The notes under the pieces were generated by a model that was not told the origin of the DNA, ran no database searches, and saw only the letters and a list, made by a program, of their open reading frames with translations. The translations under genes and the position numbers were made by a program. This document shows, piece by piece, positions 30,525-39,501 of a stretch of 64,000 nt of DNA. Position 1 is the stretch's first letter; each line of letters opens with the position of its first letter. The DNA lies in assembly GCF_024611995.1 (NCBI RefSeq), contig NZ_CP102509.1, positions 2,108,001 to 2,172,000 on the forward strand. Reading direction: 5' to 3'. The DNA is from Streptomyces sp. NBC_00162. GTDB taxonomy: Bacteria > Actinomycetota > Actinomycetes > Streptomycetales > Streptomycetaceae.

Positions 30525-31928
30525 TCAGCCCTGCGCGGAGATCCGCGCGAGACGCTGGGCCTCTTCCCGCGTGGACACGGCGATGGCGTCCTCGTCGGCG
30601 AAGAGGAGTCGGTTGTTCTCGACGATCTGCTTGCCGTTGACGAACGAAGCCGTGACAGGGGCCGCGGCACCGAAGACCAGCGCGGTGACCGGGTCGGCGA
30701 TCGAGGAGTGCAGGAAGGTGCTCAGGTTCCACAGCACGAAGTCGGCGCACTTGCCGACCTCGAGCGAGCCGATGTTGTCGGCGCGGCCGAGGACCTGGGC
30801 GCCGCCGTAGGTGCCGAGGCGCAGGGCCTGGCGCGCGTTGAGGGCGCGCTCGCGGTGGACCGGGTTCAGGCGGTTGATCAGCAGCGCGTTGCGCAGCTCG
30901 GTGTGCAGCTCACCGGACTCGTTGGAGGCGGTGCCGTCCACGCCGAGGCCGACCGGGACACCGGCGGCGAGCATGTCCGGGACGCGGGCGATGCCGGCGG
31001 CCAGACGGGCGTTGGAGGACGGGCAGTGCGCGACACCGGTCTTGGTGCGGGCGAACGCGGCGATGTCGGAGTCGTTCATGTGGACGCTGTGCGCCATCCA
31101 CACGTCCTCGCCGAGCCAGCCGGTCGACTCGAAGTAGTCGGTCGGGCCCATGCCGAACAGTTCCTTGCAGAACTGCTCTTCCTCGACGGTCTCGGAGCCG
31201 TGCGTGTGCATGCGCACACCCAGGCGGCGGGCCAGCTCGGCGCCCTGCTTCAGCAGCTCGGTGGAGACCGAGAAGGGGGAGCACGGGGCGACGGCGACCT
31301 GGGTCATCGCGTCGAAGGAGGCGTCGTGGTACTTCTTCACGGTCGCCTCGGTGTCGGCGAGCGCACCCTCGAGGGTCTCCACCGCGTGGTCCGGCGGCAG
31401 GCCGCCGTCCTTCTCGCTGCGGTCCATGGAACCGCGGGCGAGGGTGAACCGTACGCCCATCTCGGACGCGGCGCGGATGATCGAGCCGGAGAGGTCGCCG
31501 GAGCCCTTGGGGTAGACGTAGTGGTGGTCCATCGCGGTGGTGACACCGCCACGGGCCATCGCGGCGAGGGAGCCCTGGGCCGCCGTGTAGGTCATCTGCT
31601 CGTCGATGCGCGCCCAGGTCGGGTACAGCGCGACGAGCCAGTTGAAGAGGTTGTGGTCGGTGGCCAGGCCACGCGTGATCCACTGGTAGAAGTGGTGGTG
31701 CGTGTTGACCAGACCGGGAGTCACGAGGTGCCCGGTGCCGTCGATGCGGCGGACGACGTTCTCGAGGTTCTCGGGGGCCTTGCCCGCGCCGATGGACTCG
31801 ATCTTGTTGCCGGCGACGACGACGTGACCCGAGGCGTACTCGGTGTCGTTGGCGTCGACGGTCGCGATCGCACAGTTCTCGATGACGATGCGCTCGACCG
31901 CGCTGTCAAGGGCTGCCGATGCTGCCAT
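30525..31928 (-). CDS. 8-oxoguanine deaminase
   Basis: A 467-residue amidohydrolase. Metal ligands are VNTHHHFYQW, HGSETVEEEQ, the His in WMAHSVHMND and the Asp in GLGVDGTASNESG. This is the pattern of the TrzA/AtzB-like group that includes bacterial 8-oxoguanine deaminases, which convert 8-oxoguanine to urate. Position directly behind uricase supports that product. ATG 31928 has GAGGAAG upstream. Guanine deaminase or another purine deaminase remains possible. Confidence 0.85.
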   Translation of the reverse strand: MAASAALDSAVERIVIENCAIATVDANDTEYASGHVVVAGNKIESIGAGKAPENLENVVRRIDGTGHLVTPGLVNTHHHFYQWITRGLATDHNLFNWLVALYPTWARIDEQMTYTAAQGSLAAMARGGVTTAMDHHYVYPKGSGDLSGSIIRAASEMGVRFTLARGSMDRSEKDGGLPPDHAVETLEGALADTEATVKKYHDASFDAMTQVAVAPCSPFSVSTELLKQGAELARRLGVRMHTHGSETVEEEQFCKELFGMGPTDYFESTGWLGEDVWMAHSVHMNDSDIAAFARTKTGVAHCPSSNARLAAGIARVPDMLAAGVPVGLGVDGTASNESGELHTELRNALLINRLNPVHRERALNARQALRLGTYGGAQVLGRADNIGSLEVGKCADFVLWNLSTFLHSSIADPVTALVFGAAAPVTASFVNGKQIVENNRLLFADEDAIAVSTREEAQRLARISAQG

Positions 31929-32115
31929 GGGACTTCCTCGTGCTTTCAGTGGCGGTGCGGGCACGGCAAGGCCCAGGAGATTTGAGTGCCGGAGCCGGGG
32001 GCCTTGACAGCTGACAGTACTGCCGCCCCGAGTGATGCGTCCGGGTGCCGATTCAGGAAGCTGGAACGTGTCGCGCCGTCCCGGGGCCACTGCGGAGCCC
32101 CGGGACGCGCGTGCA

Positions 32116-33039
32116 TCAGAGGTTGGTCATGTCCACGGGGATACGGGCGTCAACGCCGTCCCGGAGAACAGTGGCCTCGATCAGACCGTACGGGCGGTCC
32201 GCGGCGAAGTAGACCTCGTTGTCGTTCTTGAGGCCGAACGGCTCAAGGTCGACGAGGAAGTGGTGCTTGTTCGGGAGCGAGAAGCGGACCTCGTCGATCT
32301 CCGAACGGTGGTTGATGATGCGCGAACCCATCTGGTACAGGGTCTGCTGCAGCGAGAGGGAGTAGGTCTCCGCGAAGGCCTGGAGCATGTGCTTCCGGGT
32401 CTCGGCGTAGGACTTCTCCCAGTTGGGCATCCGCTGCTCGTCGTCCGACCAGTTGAAGCGCCAGCGAGCCGACACCTGGGTGGCCAGGATGCGGTCGTAG
32501 GCCTCCTTCAGCGTCGTGTACTTGTCCTTCACGTAACCCCAGAACTCGGAGTTCGTGGAGTTCATGACGACCAGGTCCTTGAGGCCGGAGATGACCTCCC
32601 AGTTCTTGCCGTCGTACGTGATCTGGGTGACGCGGGTCTCCATGCCCTCGCGGACGAAGGAGTGGTTCACCTCGTCGGAGCCGATGAACTTGGAGTTGGC
32701 GTCCGAGGTGGCGATCCGGGACCAGGAGTACTCCTCGATCCGGATGCGCGCCTTCTGGATCGGCTCCTGGCTGTTCACGAACCAGCGCGCCAGGTGGATG
32801 CCGAACTGCTCGGCGGACTCGATGCCGTACTCCTTGGCGAACGCGTACACCGTGTTCTTGGTGGTGTCCGTCGGCAGGACGTTGGCGTTCGAGCCGGAGT
32901 AGTGGACGTCGTCCATGTCGCCGGAGAGGGCGACCGAGACGTTCAGGTCCTTGATGTGGTGCGTGTCGCCGTCCCGCGTGATCTTGACGACGCGGTTCTC
33001 TGCTTTGCCGTACTGGTTCTGGCCCAGAATCGTGGCCAT
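32116..33039 (-). CDS. uox: Uricase (urate oxidase)
   Basis: A 307-residue cofactor-free oxidase converting urate and O2 to 5-hydroxyisourate and H2O2. The duplicated T-fold shows YGKAENRVVKITRDG near the N-terminus, LVVMNSTNSEFWGYVKD and the signature NHRSEIDEVRFSLPNKHH. The start is ATG 33039 with GGGAG six bases upstream. Third gene of the uraD-hiuH-uox operon, three bases after the HIU hydrolase stop. Confidence 0.96.
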   Translation of the reverse strand: MATILGQNQYGKAENRVVKITRDGDTHHIKDLNVSVALSGDMDDVHYSGSNANVLPTDTTKNTVYAFAKEYGIESAEQFGIHLARWFVNSQEPIQKARIRIEEYSWSRIATSDANSKFIGSDEVNHSFVREGMETRVTQITYDGKNWEVISGLKDLVVMNSTNSEFWGYVKDKYTTLKEAYDRILATQVSARWRFNWSDDEQRMPNWEKSYAETRKHMLQAFAETYSLSLQQTLYQMGSRIINHRSEIDEVRFSLPNKHHFLVDLEPFGLKNDNEVYFAADRPYGLIEATVLRDGVDARIPVDMTNL

Positions 33040-33041
33040 GA

Positions 33042-33431
33042 CTAGCTCCCTCGGTAAACGGAGTAGCCGAACGGGTTGAGCAGCAGCGGTACGTGATAGT
33101 GCTCGCCCGGGTTCACCGCGAACGTGATGGTGACCTCGGGGAAGAACGCACCGCTGTCCCTTACGCGGGGGGCGTCCTGCTGCGCCTCGGCTTGCTTCTT
33201 TTCGAAGTACGTCTCGGTCTCGAAGTCGAGACGTACGTGGGTGGTGCCCTCCGGCAGCGCCGGCAGGTCCTTGCAGCGCCCGTCCGCATCGGTGGCGGAG
33301 CCGCCCAGGGCCGCCCACTCGCCGTCGAGACCCGTACGGGCCGACAGGGAGATGGCGACGCCTTCGGCGGGCTTGCCGATGCTGGTGTCCAGGATGTGCG
33401 TGGACACCGACGCGGTGGTCTCGGTGCTCAT
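33042..33431 (-). CDS. hiuH: 5-Hydroxyisourate hydrolase (transthyretin-like)
   Basis: A 129-residue transthyretin-related enzyme opening the 5-hydroxyisourate ring to OHCU. The N-terminal STHILDTSIGKPA carries the catalytic His, the central Arg lies in HVRLDFETE, and the protein ends in the diagnostic YRGS. I chose ATG 33431, which has GGAG seven bases upstream. A GTG at 33437 overlaps the uraD stop but sits too close to the ribosome site. Confidence 0.95.
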   Translation of the reverse strand: MSTETTASVSTHILDTSIGKPAEGVAISLSARTGLDGEWAALGGSATDADGRCKDLPALPEGTTHVRLDFETETYFEKKQAEAQQDAPRVRDSGAFFPEVTITFAVNPGEHYHVPLLLNPFGYSVYRGS

Positions 33432-33433
33432 GG

Positions 33434-33952
33434 TCACTCTCCTTCTTCTGCGAGTTCGACGAGGCGGGTCAGGCGGATCTTGTTGATCTTGACGAGCTCA
33501 CCGCGGGCGATCTCTCGCTCCTGCTCCGGCGAGTTGTCGATCCGGACCTTGACCGCGTCCCGCATGAACGCACCGGTCGCACCGGTGGCGCAGATGAGGA
33601 AGACGTGGCCGAACTTCTCCTGGTACGCCAGGTTCAGCTCGAGGAGCTCGTTCTTGAGCTCCTCCGAGGCACCGGCCATGCCACGCTGCTCGCGGGCGGA
33701 GGTCGGGTCTCCCGGCTTCGGCCGGCCGATCGGCGCGTGGCCTCCCATCGCTTCGCCCAGGTCCTCCGCGGTGAGCTCCGCCATGGCGGACTCGTTCGCG
33801 GCGAACAGGGACTCGACGCTGGCGAAGGGGCGCTGGGCGAGCAGCTTGCTCCCCCATGCCGAACTGGCGCACACCTCGTGCAGCTCGGCCGTGGCCGCGC
33901 TGTCGTCCAAGGCGTTGAACCGGGTGAGACCCGGGGTCGGACTCGAAGTCAC
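33434..33952 (-). CDS. uraD: OHCU decarboxylase
   Basis: A 172-residue all-helical enzyme that decarboxylates 2-oxo-4-hydroxy-4-carboxy-5-ureidoimidazoline to S-allantoin. The blocks GLTRFNALDDSAATAELHEVCAS, GHAPIG (catalytic His region) and YQEKFGHVFLICATG fit the family. GTG 33952 has GGAGG six bases upstream. First gene of the urate operon, so the promoter at 33996-34024 drives all three steps from urate to allantoin. Confidence 0.92.
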   Translation of the reverse strand: MTSSPTPGLTRFNALDDSAATAELHEVCASSAWGSKLLAQRPFASVESLFAANESAMAELTAEDLGEAMGGHAPIGRPKPGDPTSAREQRGMAGASEELKNELLELNLAYQEKFGHVFLICATGATGAFMRDAVKVRIDNSPEQEREIARGELVKINKIRLTRLVELAEEGE

Positions 33953-33995
33953 GGTAGGCCTCCGTGGCCTGTTGTTGCTTTGACGGGCTGCGCAT

Positions 33996-34036
33996 AGCTA
34001 ACGCCCTCGACAACACGGCGTCAACACTTTGTTGAA
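33996..34036 (-). promoter_or_regulatory. Urate operon promoter with ureide motif 2
   Basis: On the minus strand TTGACG (34024-34019), a 17-base spacer and TTAGCT (34001-33996) form a promoter with the same hexamers as that of gcl. The motif TTCAACAAAGTGTTGAC (34036-34020) overlaps the -35 box, as in the catalase promoter. No copy of the 15-base AllR-type palindrome is seen here. Confidence 0.65.
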
Positions 34037-34106
34037 ACTTCCCGTACACAAAAGCCGCCGCCCGGATGAATTGGGCGGCGGCTCGTCACCGTGAGTCAGA
34101 CTTCGT

Positions 34107-34505
34107 TCACTCTTTGCTGGTCTTATCGGACCCTTTGGGGGGATTGGCGTCCCGGTTCAAGTAGTTGTAGACCGTGAAACGGCTGACGCCCAGGGCGCCC
34201 GCGACCGTCTCCACACCATGCCGCACGGAGAAGGCGCCTCGCGCCTCCAGTATCCGCACGACGTCCTGCTTGGACTTGCGGTCGAGCTGGGACAGCGGCA
34301 CGCCGTGCCGGCGCTCCAGGGCCGCGAGGATGTGGTCCAGCGAGTCCGAGAGCTGGGGCAGGCGTACGGCCAGCAGGTCCTGGCCCTCCCAGCTGAGCAC
34401 GACGTCGTCGGGCTGCGCCTGGGCGGGATCCATCAGCTCGCCGCCCATGGCGTCCACCAGCGGCTTGACCGCGGTGACGAAGGGGTGGTCGCGGGGCTCG
34501 GTCAT
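34107..34505 (-). CDS. Small helix-turn-helix protein (YheO/DauR-like DNA-binding domain)
   Basis: A 132-residue protein. The N-terminal half (LSWEGQDLLAVRLPQLSDSLDHILAAL) is a short sensor-like domain. The C-terminal half (LDRKSKQDVVRILEARGAFSVRHGVETVA to ALGVSRFTVYNYLNRDA) is a helix-turn-helix like the C-terminal domain of YheO/DauR regulators. ATG 34505 has GGAGG eight bases upstream and overlaps the preceding gene (ATGA). It sits just upstream of the urate operon, so it is a candidate for the factor reading motif 2. Confidence 0.78.
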   Translation of the reverse strand: MTEPRDHPFVTAVKPLVDAMGGELMDPAQAQPDDVVLSWEGQDLLAVRLPQLSDSLDHILAALERRHGVPLSQLDRKSKQDVVRILEARGAFSVRHGVETVAGALGVSRFTVYNYLNRDANPPKGSDKTSKE

Positions 34506-34753
34506 GGCGTGTCCTCCCCGATCACATTGACCTGGAGCGACACGCGCGTCGCCCCGGCCTCGAGGGAGTCGCGCAGCAGCGCGCCCACCGCGGCCAGCAC
34601 CTGGTCGGCCTCCCCCTCCGCGGTGTTTCCGAACGGGCCGACATCCACCGCGTCCAGCTGGGCCTTCTGGATGACCTCGCGGGCGGCCACGGCATGGGCA
34701 GGAGCCTGTTCGAGATCGAAGGGCTCGGTCGTGAATTCCACTCTCAATCGCAC
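34502..34753 (-). CDS. Small conserved protein coupled to the HTH gene
   Basis: An 83-residue protein (VRLRVEFTTEPFDLEQAPAHAV ... VSLQVNVIGEDTP) with a beta-alpha-beta pattern reminiscent of small ligand-binding ferredoxin-like folds such as the thiamine-binding MTH1187 group. I do not recognise a specific family. GTG 34753 is chosen; a TTG at 34762 is in frame. Its stop overlaps the HTH start, so the two form one unit divergent from hyi. Confidence 0.65.
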   Translation of the reverse strand: MRLRVEFTTEPFDLEQAPAHAVAAREVIQKAQLDAVDVGPFGNTAEGEADQVLAAVGALLRDSLEAGATRVSLQVNVIGEDTP

Positions 34754-34798
34754 GCTGGCCAAGCTACCCCGCGGTCACGATTTTCCGGCAGCCCGCAC

Positions 34799-34867
34799 TT
34801 GACATCCGGGACGGGACCCATGCAGTCTTCCATCAAGCAGAAACTAACTTCCGCAATACGGAAGGAG
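34799..34867 (+). promoter_or_regulatory. hyi promoter with tandem AllR-type operators
   Basis: TTGACA (34799-34804) is followed after 18 bases by CAGTCT (34823-34828). Two palindromes, TTCCATCAAGCAGAA (34828-34842) and TTCCGCAATACGGAA (34849-34863), are spaced exactly 21 bases, covering the start site and reaching the GGAAGGAG ribosome site. The second is a perfect 5+5 palindrome. Confidence 0.7.
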
Positions 34868-34879
34868 CGCACACCCCTC

Positions 34880-35713
34880 ATGGGATACACGGACCAGCGC
34901 TTCGATGTAAACCTTTCGATCCTCTTCACGGAACTCCCGCTTCTGGAGCGTCCTGCGGCTGCCGCCGCGGCGGGCTTCACGGCGGTCGAGCTGTGGTGGC
35001 CCTGGATCGAGACCCCCACCCCCGCACAGGCGGAGCTCGACGCCCTCAAGAAGGCTCTTGAGGACGCCGGCACCCAGCTGGTGGGTCTGAACTTCTACGC
35101 CGGCCAGCTGCCGGGACCGGACCGCGGTGCGGTGTCGGTTCCCGGTGAGGAGTCGGAGCGCTTCAACGCCAACATCAACGTGGCCGCCGACTTCGCGGCC
35201 TCGGTCGGCTGCAAGGCGCTGAACGCCCTCTACGGCAACCGCGTCGAAGGCGTGGACCCCGCCGTTCAGGACGAGCTCGCCCTGAAGAACCTGGTCGTGG
35301 CGGCTCAGGCCGCGGACCGCGTCGGCGCGATCCTCCTGATCGAGACCCTCAACAAGCCCGAGTCGCCGCTCTACCCGCTGGTGAGCGCCCCGGCCGGCAT
35401 CGAGGTAGTGGACAAGGTGAACGAGGCCACCGGTCTCGGCAACGCCAAGTTCCTGCTCGACCTGTACCACCTGGCGATGAACGACGAGGACCTCTCCGAG
35501 GTCATCGAAAAGTACGCCGCCAAGACCGGGCACGTCCAGATCGCGGACAAGCCCGGACGAGGTGCCCCCGGCACCGGCGAGCTGCCCCTCGAGGAGCTGC
35601 TCGACCAGCTGAAGAAGGCCGGATACGAGGGCTACGTAGGCCTGGAGTACAAGGCCGCCGACGCTGCCGCGTCCTTCGCATGGCTGCCGGCCGAGGCCCG
35701 CGCCGCGAAGTAG
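34880..35713 (+). CDS. hyi: Hydroxypyruvate isomerase
   Basis: A 277-residue TIM-barrel enzyme that interconverts hydroxypyruvate and tartronate semialdehyde. The metal-binding Glu residues appear in LLIETLNKPESPLYPL and VGLEYKAAD, with a conserved His in FLLDLYHLAMN and HVQIADKPGRGAPGTGE. ATG 34880 (MGYTDQRFDVNLSILF) is the family start. First gene of the hyi-glxR pair. Confidence 0.93.
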   Translation: MGYTDQRFDVNLSILFTELPLLERPAAAAAAGFTAVELWWPWIETPTPAQAELDALKKALEDAGTQLVGLNFYAGQLPGPDRGAVSVPGEESERFNANINVAADFAASVGCKALNALYGNRVEGVDPAVQDELALKNLVVAAQAADRVGAILLIETLNKPESPLYPLVSAPAGIEVVDKVNEATGLGNAKFLLDLYHLAMNDEDLSEVIEKYAAKTGHVQIADKPGRGAPGTGELPLEELLDQLKKAGYEGYVGLEYKAADAAASFAWLPAEARAAK

Positions 35714-35788
35714 GCGGACAAAGTCCGGGCGATCAGCCAGGCACCTGTCGAACTTTTCGTACAAAGCATTAAGAGAAGGATCCTCGTC

Positions 35789-36679
35789 ATGAGCAACCTC
35801 CCCAAGATTGCCTGGATCGGCCTCGGAATCATGGGCTCCCCCATGGCCGAGAACCTCCTGAAGGCCGGCTACTCGGTCACCGGGTTCACCCTGGAGCAGG
35901 ACAAGCTGGAGCGCCTGGCCGCCGCCGGCGGTACCGCGGCCGGCTCGATCGCCGAGGCCGTCAAGGACGCCGACGTGATCATCACGATGGTGCCCGCCTC
36001 CCCGCAGGTCGAGGCCATCTCCTACGGTGAGAACGGCATCCTCGAGAACGCCAAGTCCGGTGCGCTGATCGTCGACATGTCGTCGATCACCCCGCAGACC
36101 TCCGTCGACCTGGCGAAGAACGCCGCCGAGAAGGGCATCCGCGTCCTCGACGCCCCGGTGTCCGGCGGTGAGGCCGGCGCCATCGAGGCCGTCCTGTCGA
36201 TCATGGTGGGCGGCGAGCAGGCCGACTTCGACGAGGCCCTGCCCGTCCTCGAGGCCCTCGGCAAGACCATCGTGCTCTGCGGCCCGCACGGCTCCGGCCA
36301 GACGGTGAAGGCCGCGAACCAGCTCATCGTCGCGGTGAACATCCAGGCGTGCGCCGAGGCCGTCGTCTTCCTCGAGAAGTCCGGCGTGAACCTCCAGGCC
36401 GCCCTGGACGTCCTCAACGGCGGTCTGGCCGGATCCACGGTCCTGACCCGCAAGAAGGACAACTTCCTGAACCGCGACTTCAAGCCCGGTTTCCGGATCG
36501 ACCTGCACCACAAGGACATGGGCATCGTCACCGACGCCGCCCGCAACGTGGGTGCCGCCCTGCCGGTCGGCGCGGTCGTCGCCCAGCTGGTCGCCTCGCT
36601 GCGCGCCCAGGGTGACGGTGGCCTGGACCACTCGGCCCTGCTCCGTGCCGTCGAGCGCCTCTCCGGCGCCCAGATCTGA
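35789..36679 (+). CDS. glxR: 2-Hydroxy-3-oxopropionate (tartronate semialdehyde) reductase
   Basis: A 296-residue beta-hydroxyacid dehydrogenase reducing tartronate semialdehyde to glycerate with NAD(P)H. The cofactor site is IGLGIMGSPMAENL, the substrate signature VLDAPVSGGEAGA, and the catalytic Lys lies in GQTVKAANQLIV. AGAAGG precedes ATG 35789. It follows hyi by 75 bases with no terminator between, so both are probably transcribed from the hyi promoter. Confidence 0.95.
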   Translation: MSNLPKIAWIGLGIMGSPMAENLLKAGYSVTGFTLEQDKLERLAAAGGTAAGSIAEAVKDADVIITMVPASPQVEAISYGENGILENAKSGALIVDMSSITPQTSVDLAKNAAEKGIRVLDAPVSGGEAGAIEAVLSIMVGGEQADFDEALPVLEALGKTIVLCGPHGSGQTVKAANQLIVAVNIQACAEAVVFLEKSGVNLQAALDVLNGGLAGSTVLTRKKDNFLNRDFKPGFRIDLHHKDMGIVTDAARNVGAALPVGAVVAQLVASLRAQGDGGLDHSALLRAVERLSGAQI

Positions 36680-36799
36680 CCGGGCCGAGCCCTTCCCCCT
36701 GTCACCGGGGGGCCTGAGTTTCCGGATGGTGCCGGTGCTGACACCTGTCCTGTCGCGCCCAAGCGCCGGCACCGTCCGGATCACCTCTCTTCAACTTCG

Positions 36800-36878
36800 T
36801 TCAACAAACTGTTGACGTTTAGTTCTCGCCGAAATTAGGCTGTTCCGCATGACGGAAGACACTTTCCGTCAGCAGTTA
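36800..36878 (+). promoter_or_regulatory. katA promoter carrying both ureide motifs
   Basis: TTGACG (36812-36817), a 17-base spacer and TTAGGC (36835-36840) form the promoter. TTCAACAAACTGTTGAC (36800-36816) overlaps the -35, as in the urate operon. Two bases after the -10 lies the perfect palindrome TTCCGCATGACGGAA (36843-36857). Exactly 21 bases further is a half-site, TTCCG, at 36864-36868. katA thus appears to be read by both regulatory inputs. Confidence 0.65.
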
Positions 36879-36896
36879 CCCGTACGGAAGGTCACC

Positions 36897-38354
36897 ATGT
36901 CGAAGCGCACGCTGACGACCGAGTCCGGCGCCCCGGTCGCCGACAATCAGAACTCCGCCACCGCCGGCGTCGGTGGCCCGCTCCTGGTCCAGGACCAGCA
37001 GCTCCTCGAGAAGCTTGCCCGCTTCAACCGTGAGCGCATCCCGGAGCGCGTGGTGCACGCCCGCGGCTCGGCCGCGTACGGCCACTTCGAGGTGACCGAC
37101 GACGTCACCGCGTACACCAGCGCCGCGTTCCTGAACACGGTCGGCAAGAAGACCGAGACCTTCCTGCGGTTCTCCACCGTGGCCGACTCGCTGGGTGGCG
37201 CGGACGCGGTCCGCGACCCGCGCGGCTTCGCGCTGAAGTTCTACACCGAAGAGGGCAACTACGACCTCGTCGGCAACAACACCCCGGTGTTCTTCATCAA
37301 GGACCCGATCAAGTTCCCCGACTTCATCCACTCCCAGAAGCGCGACCCCTTCACGGGCAAGCAGGAGCCGGACAACGTCTGGGACTTCTGGGCGCACGCC
37401 CCCGAGGCGACGCACCAGATCACCTGGCTCATGGGTGACCGCGGTATCCCGGCGTCGTACCGTCACATGAACGGCTACGGCTCCCACACGTACCAGTGGA
37501 CCAACGAGTCGGGCGAGGCCTTCTTCGTCAAGTACCACTTCAAGACGAACCAGGGCATCCGCTGCCTGTCGGGCGAGCAGGCCGCCGAGCTCGTCGGCTC
37601 GGACGCGAACTCGCACCAGACCGACCTGCTGCAGGCGATCGAGCGCGGTGTGAACCCGAGCTGGACCCTCTACGTCCAGATCATGCCCGCCGCCGAGGCC
37701 GCGGACTACCGCTTCAACCCGTTCGACCTCACCAAGGTGTGGCCGCACAGCGACTACCCGCTGCAGCGCGTGGGCCGTCTGGTCCTCGACCGCAACCCGG
37801 ACAACGTCTTCGCCGAGGTCGAGCAGTCCGCCTTCTCCCCGAACAACTTCGTCCCGGGCATCACCGCCTCGCCGGACAAGATGCTCCAGGGCCGTCTCTT
37901 CGCGTACGCCGACGCCCAGCGCTACCGCCTCGGTGTGAACCACACCCTGCTGCCGGTCAACGCCCCGAAGGCGACGAAGGCCGAGAACTACGGCCGCGAC
38001 GGTGTCATGGCGCTGCGCAACGGCTCGCGCCACGACAAGAACTACGAGCCCAACTCGTACCAGGGTCCGGCCGAGACCGGTCTGGCACTGGGCGCCCCGA
38101 AGGCCGTCTCCGGCTACACGGGCACCCACGAGGCCCCGGCCCACACCAAGGACGACGACTTCTTCCAGGCCGGTGAGCTCTACCGCCTGATGTCGGAGGC
38201 CGAGAAGCAGCGTCTGGTGGCGAACATCGCCGGCGGTCTGTCTCAGGTCACCCTGGAAGACGTCATCGAGAAGAACCTGGCTCACTTCCACGCCGCCGAC
38301 GCCGACTACGGCAAGCGCGTCGAGGAGGCCGTCCGCGCCCTGCGCGACGCCTGA
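36897..38354 (+). CDS. katA: Monofunctional haem catalase
   Basis: A 485-residue clade-3-sized catalase. The catalytic His54 lies in VVHARGSAAYGHFEVT, Asn127 in LVGNNTPVFF, and the haem-ligand Tyr in RLFAYADAQRYRLG. I chose ATG 36897 (MSKRTLTTESGAP), which has GGAAGG upstream. The ATG at 36849 would lie at the predicted transcription start. Its place beside uricase and its shared promoter motif suggest that it removes uricase-derived H2O2. Confidence 0.95.
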   Translation: MSKRTLTTESGAPVADNQNSATAGVGGPLLVQDQQLLEKLARFNRERIPERVVHARGSAAYGHFEVTDDVTAYTSAAFLNTVGKKTETFLRFSTVADSLGGADAVRDPRGFALKFYTEEGNYDLVGNNTPVFFIKDPIKFPDFIHSQKRDPFTGKQEPDNVWDFWAHAPEATHQITWLMGDRGIPASYRHMNGYGSHTYQWTNESGEAFFVKYHFKTNQGIRCLSGEQAAELVGSDANSHQTDLLQAIERGVNPSWTLYVQIMPAAEAADYRFNPFDLTKVWPHSDYPLQRVGRLVLDRNPDNVFAEVEQSAFSPNNFVPGITASPDKMLQGRLFAYADAQRYRLGVNHTLLPVNAPKATKAENYGRDGVMALRNGSRHDKNYEPNSYQGPAETGLALGAPKAVSGYTGTHEAPAHTKDDDFFQAGELYRLMSEAEKQRLVANIAGGLSQVTLEDVIEKNLAHFHAADADYGKRVEEAVRALRDA

Positions 38355-38368
38355 GCCGAACAGCTGTA

Positions 38369-38398
38369 CCGGGGGCCTGACGGGAGGTCAGGCCCCGG
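38369..38398 (+). terminator. katA terminator
   Basis: A hairpin with about 12 paired bases (CCGGGGGCCTGAC against GTCAGGCCCCGG, one mismatch) starts 15 bases after the katA stop. Confidence 0.7.
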
Positions 38399-38691
38399 GT
38401 GCTGGCCCGAGCCGCATACCCGGATGAGGGGTGGTACGCGGTGAGGGCAGGACGAGGACCGTGGCGAGCGTGCGAGCCAGTGCGGTGGTAATGGGTTCCG
38501 AGGCCCGTCTCTTGACCTGAGGGAGACGAAGCCGGAGTTCTCGTCGCCCGCCCGCCACGGTCCCAGCCACTCCTCTTCCCGCAGGGCCACGCACAGAGTC
38601 CCCTGTGGGTACCGAGGAGCCTCCTACTCCGCCCGGCGGTGCGAACGTCCTGTCGCGCCAGCCTCGCTCCGTCGGGCGGTCACAAACCAGA
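38399..38691. other. Non-coding stretch between katA and the agmatine operon
   Basis: About 290 bases with no convincing gene or recognised RNA. A possible -35 (TTGACC) lies near 38512 but has no clear partner. Confidence 0.4.
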
Positions 38692-38725
38692 GCGCCGAGT
38701 CACGGACGGTCCCGTGACTCGGCGC
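38692..38725. terminator. Terminator after the agmatine operon
   Basis: Perfect 14-base arms (38692-38705 and 38712-38725). The 3' side on the plus strand runs into TTTGTCGTTT. It lies 14 bases beyond the stop of the last ABC gene. Confidence 0.75.
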
Positions 38726-38739
38726 TTTGTCGTTTCCCC

Positions 38740-39501
38740 TTACCGCTGCGGCCTGCGCGGTACGGAGTCCAGCAGCAGGCGGGTGTATTCGTGTTCCGGG
38801 GCCGAGAGCACCGAGGCGGTCGGGCCCGTCTCCACGACGCGGCCCGCGCGCATCACGACGAGCTCGTCCGTCACCGCCCGTACGACGCCCAGGTCGTGGG
38901 TGATGAACAGGTACGCCACCGGCGTGGCCGCCCGGATCTCGGCCAGCAGGTTGAGGATCTGGGCCTGCACCGAGACGTCCAGCGCCGCCACCGCCTCGTC
39001 CAGCACCAGGACCGCCGGCTCGACGGCCAGGGCCCGGGCGATGGCCACGCGCTGACGCTGGCCGCCGGAGAGCTCACGGGGCCGGGCCGCGGCCTCCCGC
39101 TCGCCCAGACCCACCCGGTCCAGCAGTTCGCGCACCCGAGGGCCCGGATCCCGTCGCGGGAAGTGCAGCCGCAGGGTCTCCCGGAGCACCTCCCCCGCCG
39201 TGATCCTGGGGTCCAGCGAGAGCAGCGGGTCCTGGAAGACCAGCTGGACCTCGCGCGCCCGGCGCAGCCGCGCCGCCCGGCCCCTCGCGGCCGGCTCGCG
39301 CACGCGGCCCCGTACGAGCACCTCGCCCGCGTCGGCGCGCTCCAGACCCGTCACGATCCGGGCCGTGGTGGTCTTGCCCGAACCGGACCCGCCGACGATG
39401 CCCAGCGCCCCGCCCGCCGGGACGGTGAAGGACACCCCGTCCACCGCGCTCACCTCTCCGTACGTACGGCACAGACCTCGGACTTCCAGCACGGCAGTCA
39501 T
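38740..39501 (-). CDS. Peptide-type ABC transporter ATP-binding protein (OppF/DppF-like)
   Basis: A 253-residue ATPase: Walker A GGSGSGKTTTA, signature LSGGQRQR, Walker B VLVLDEAVAALD and THDLGVV. Walker B has DEAV where most have DEPT or DEPV. It lacks the C-terminal oligopeptide extension of its partner. ATG 39501 overlaps the upstream stop (ATGA). Last gene of the seven-gene agmatine operon. Confidence 0.9.
   Translation of the reverse strand: MTAVLEVRGLCRTYGEVSAVDGVSFTVPAGGALGIVGGSGSGKTTTARIVTGLERADAGEVLVRGRVREPAARGRAARLRRAREVQLVFQDPLLSLDPRITAGEVLRETLRLHFPRRDPGPRVRELLDRVGLGEREAAARPRELSGGQRQRVAIARALAVEPAVLVLDEAVAALDVSVQAQILNLLAEIRAATPVAYLFITHDLGVVRAVTDELVVMRAGRVVETGPTASVLSAPEHEYTRLLLDSVPRRPQR

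Noticed and set aside
35714..35788. Possible AllR-type site (TTTTCGTACAAAGCA) before glxR
   Set aside because: Only one half resembles the motif and no partner is found 21 bases away; glxR is more likely transcribed from the hyi promoter.
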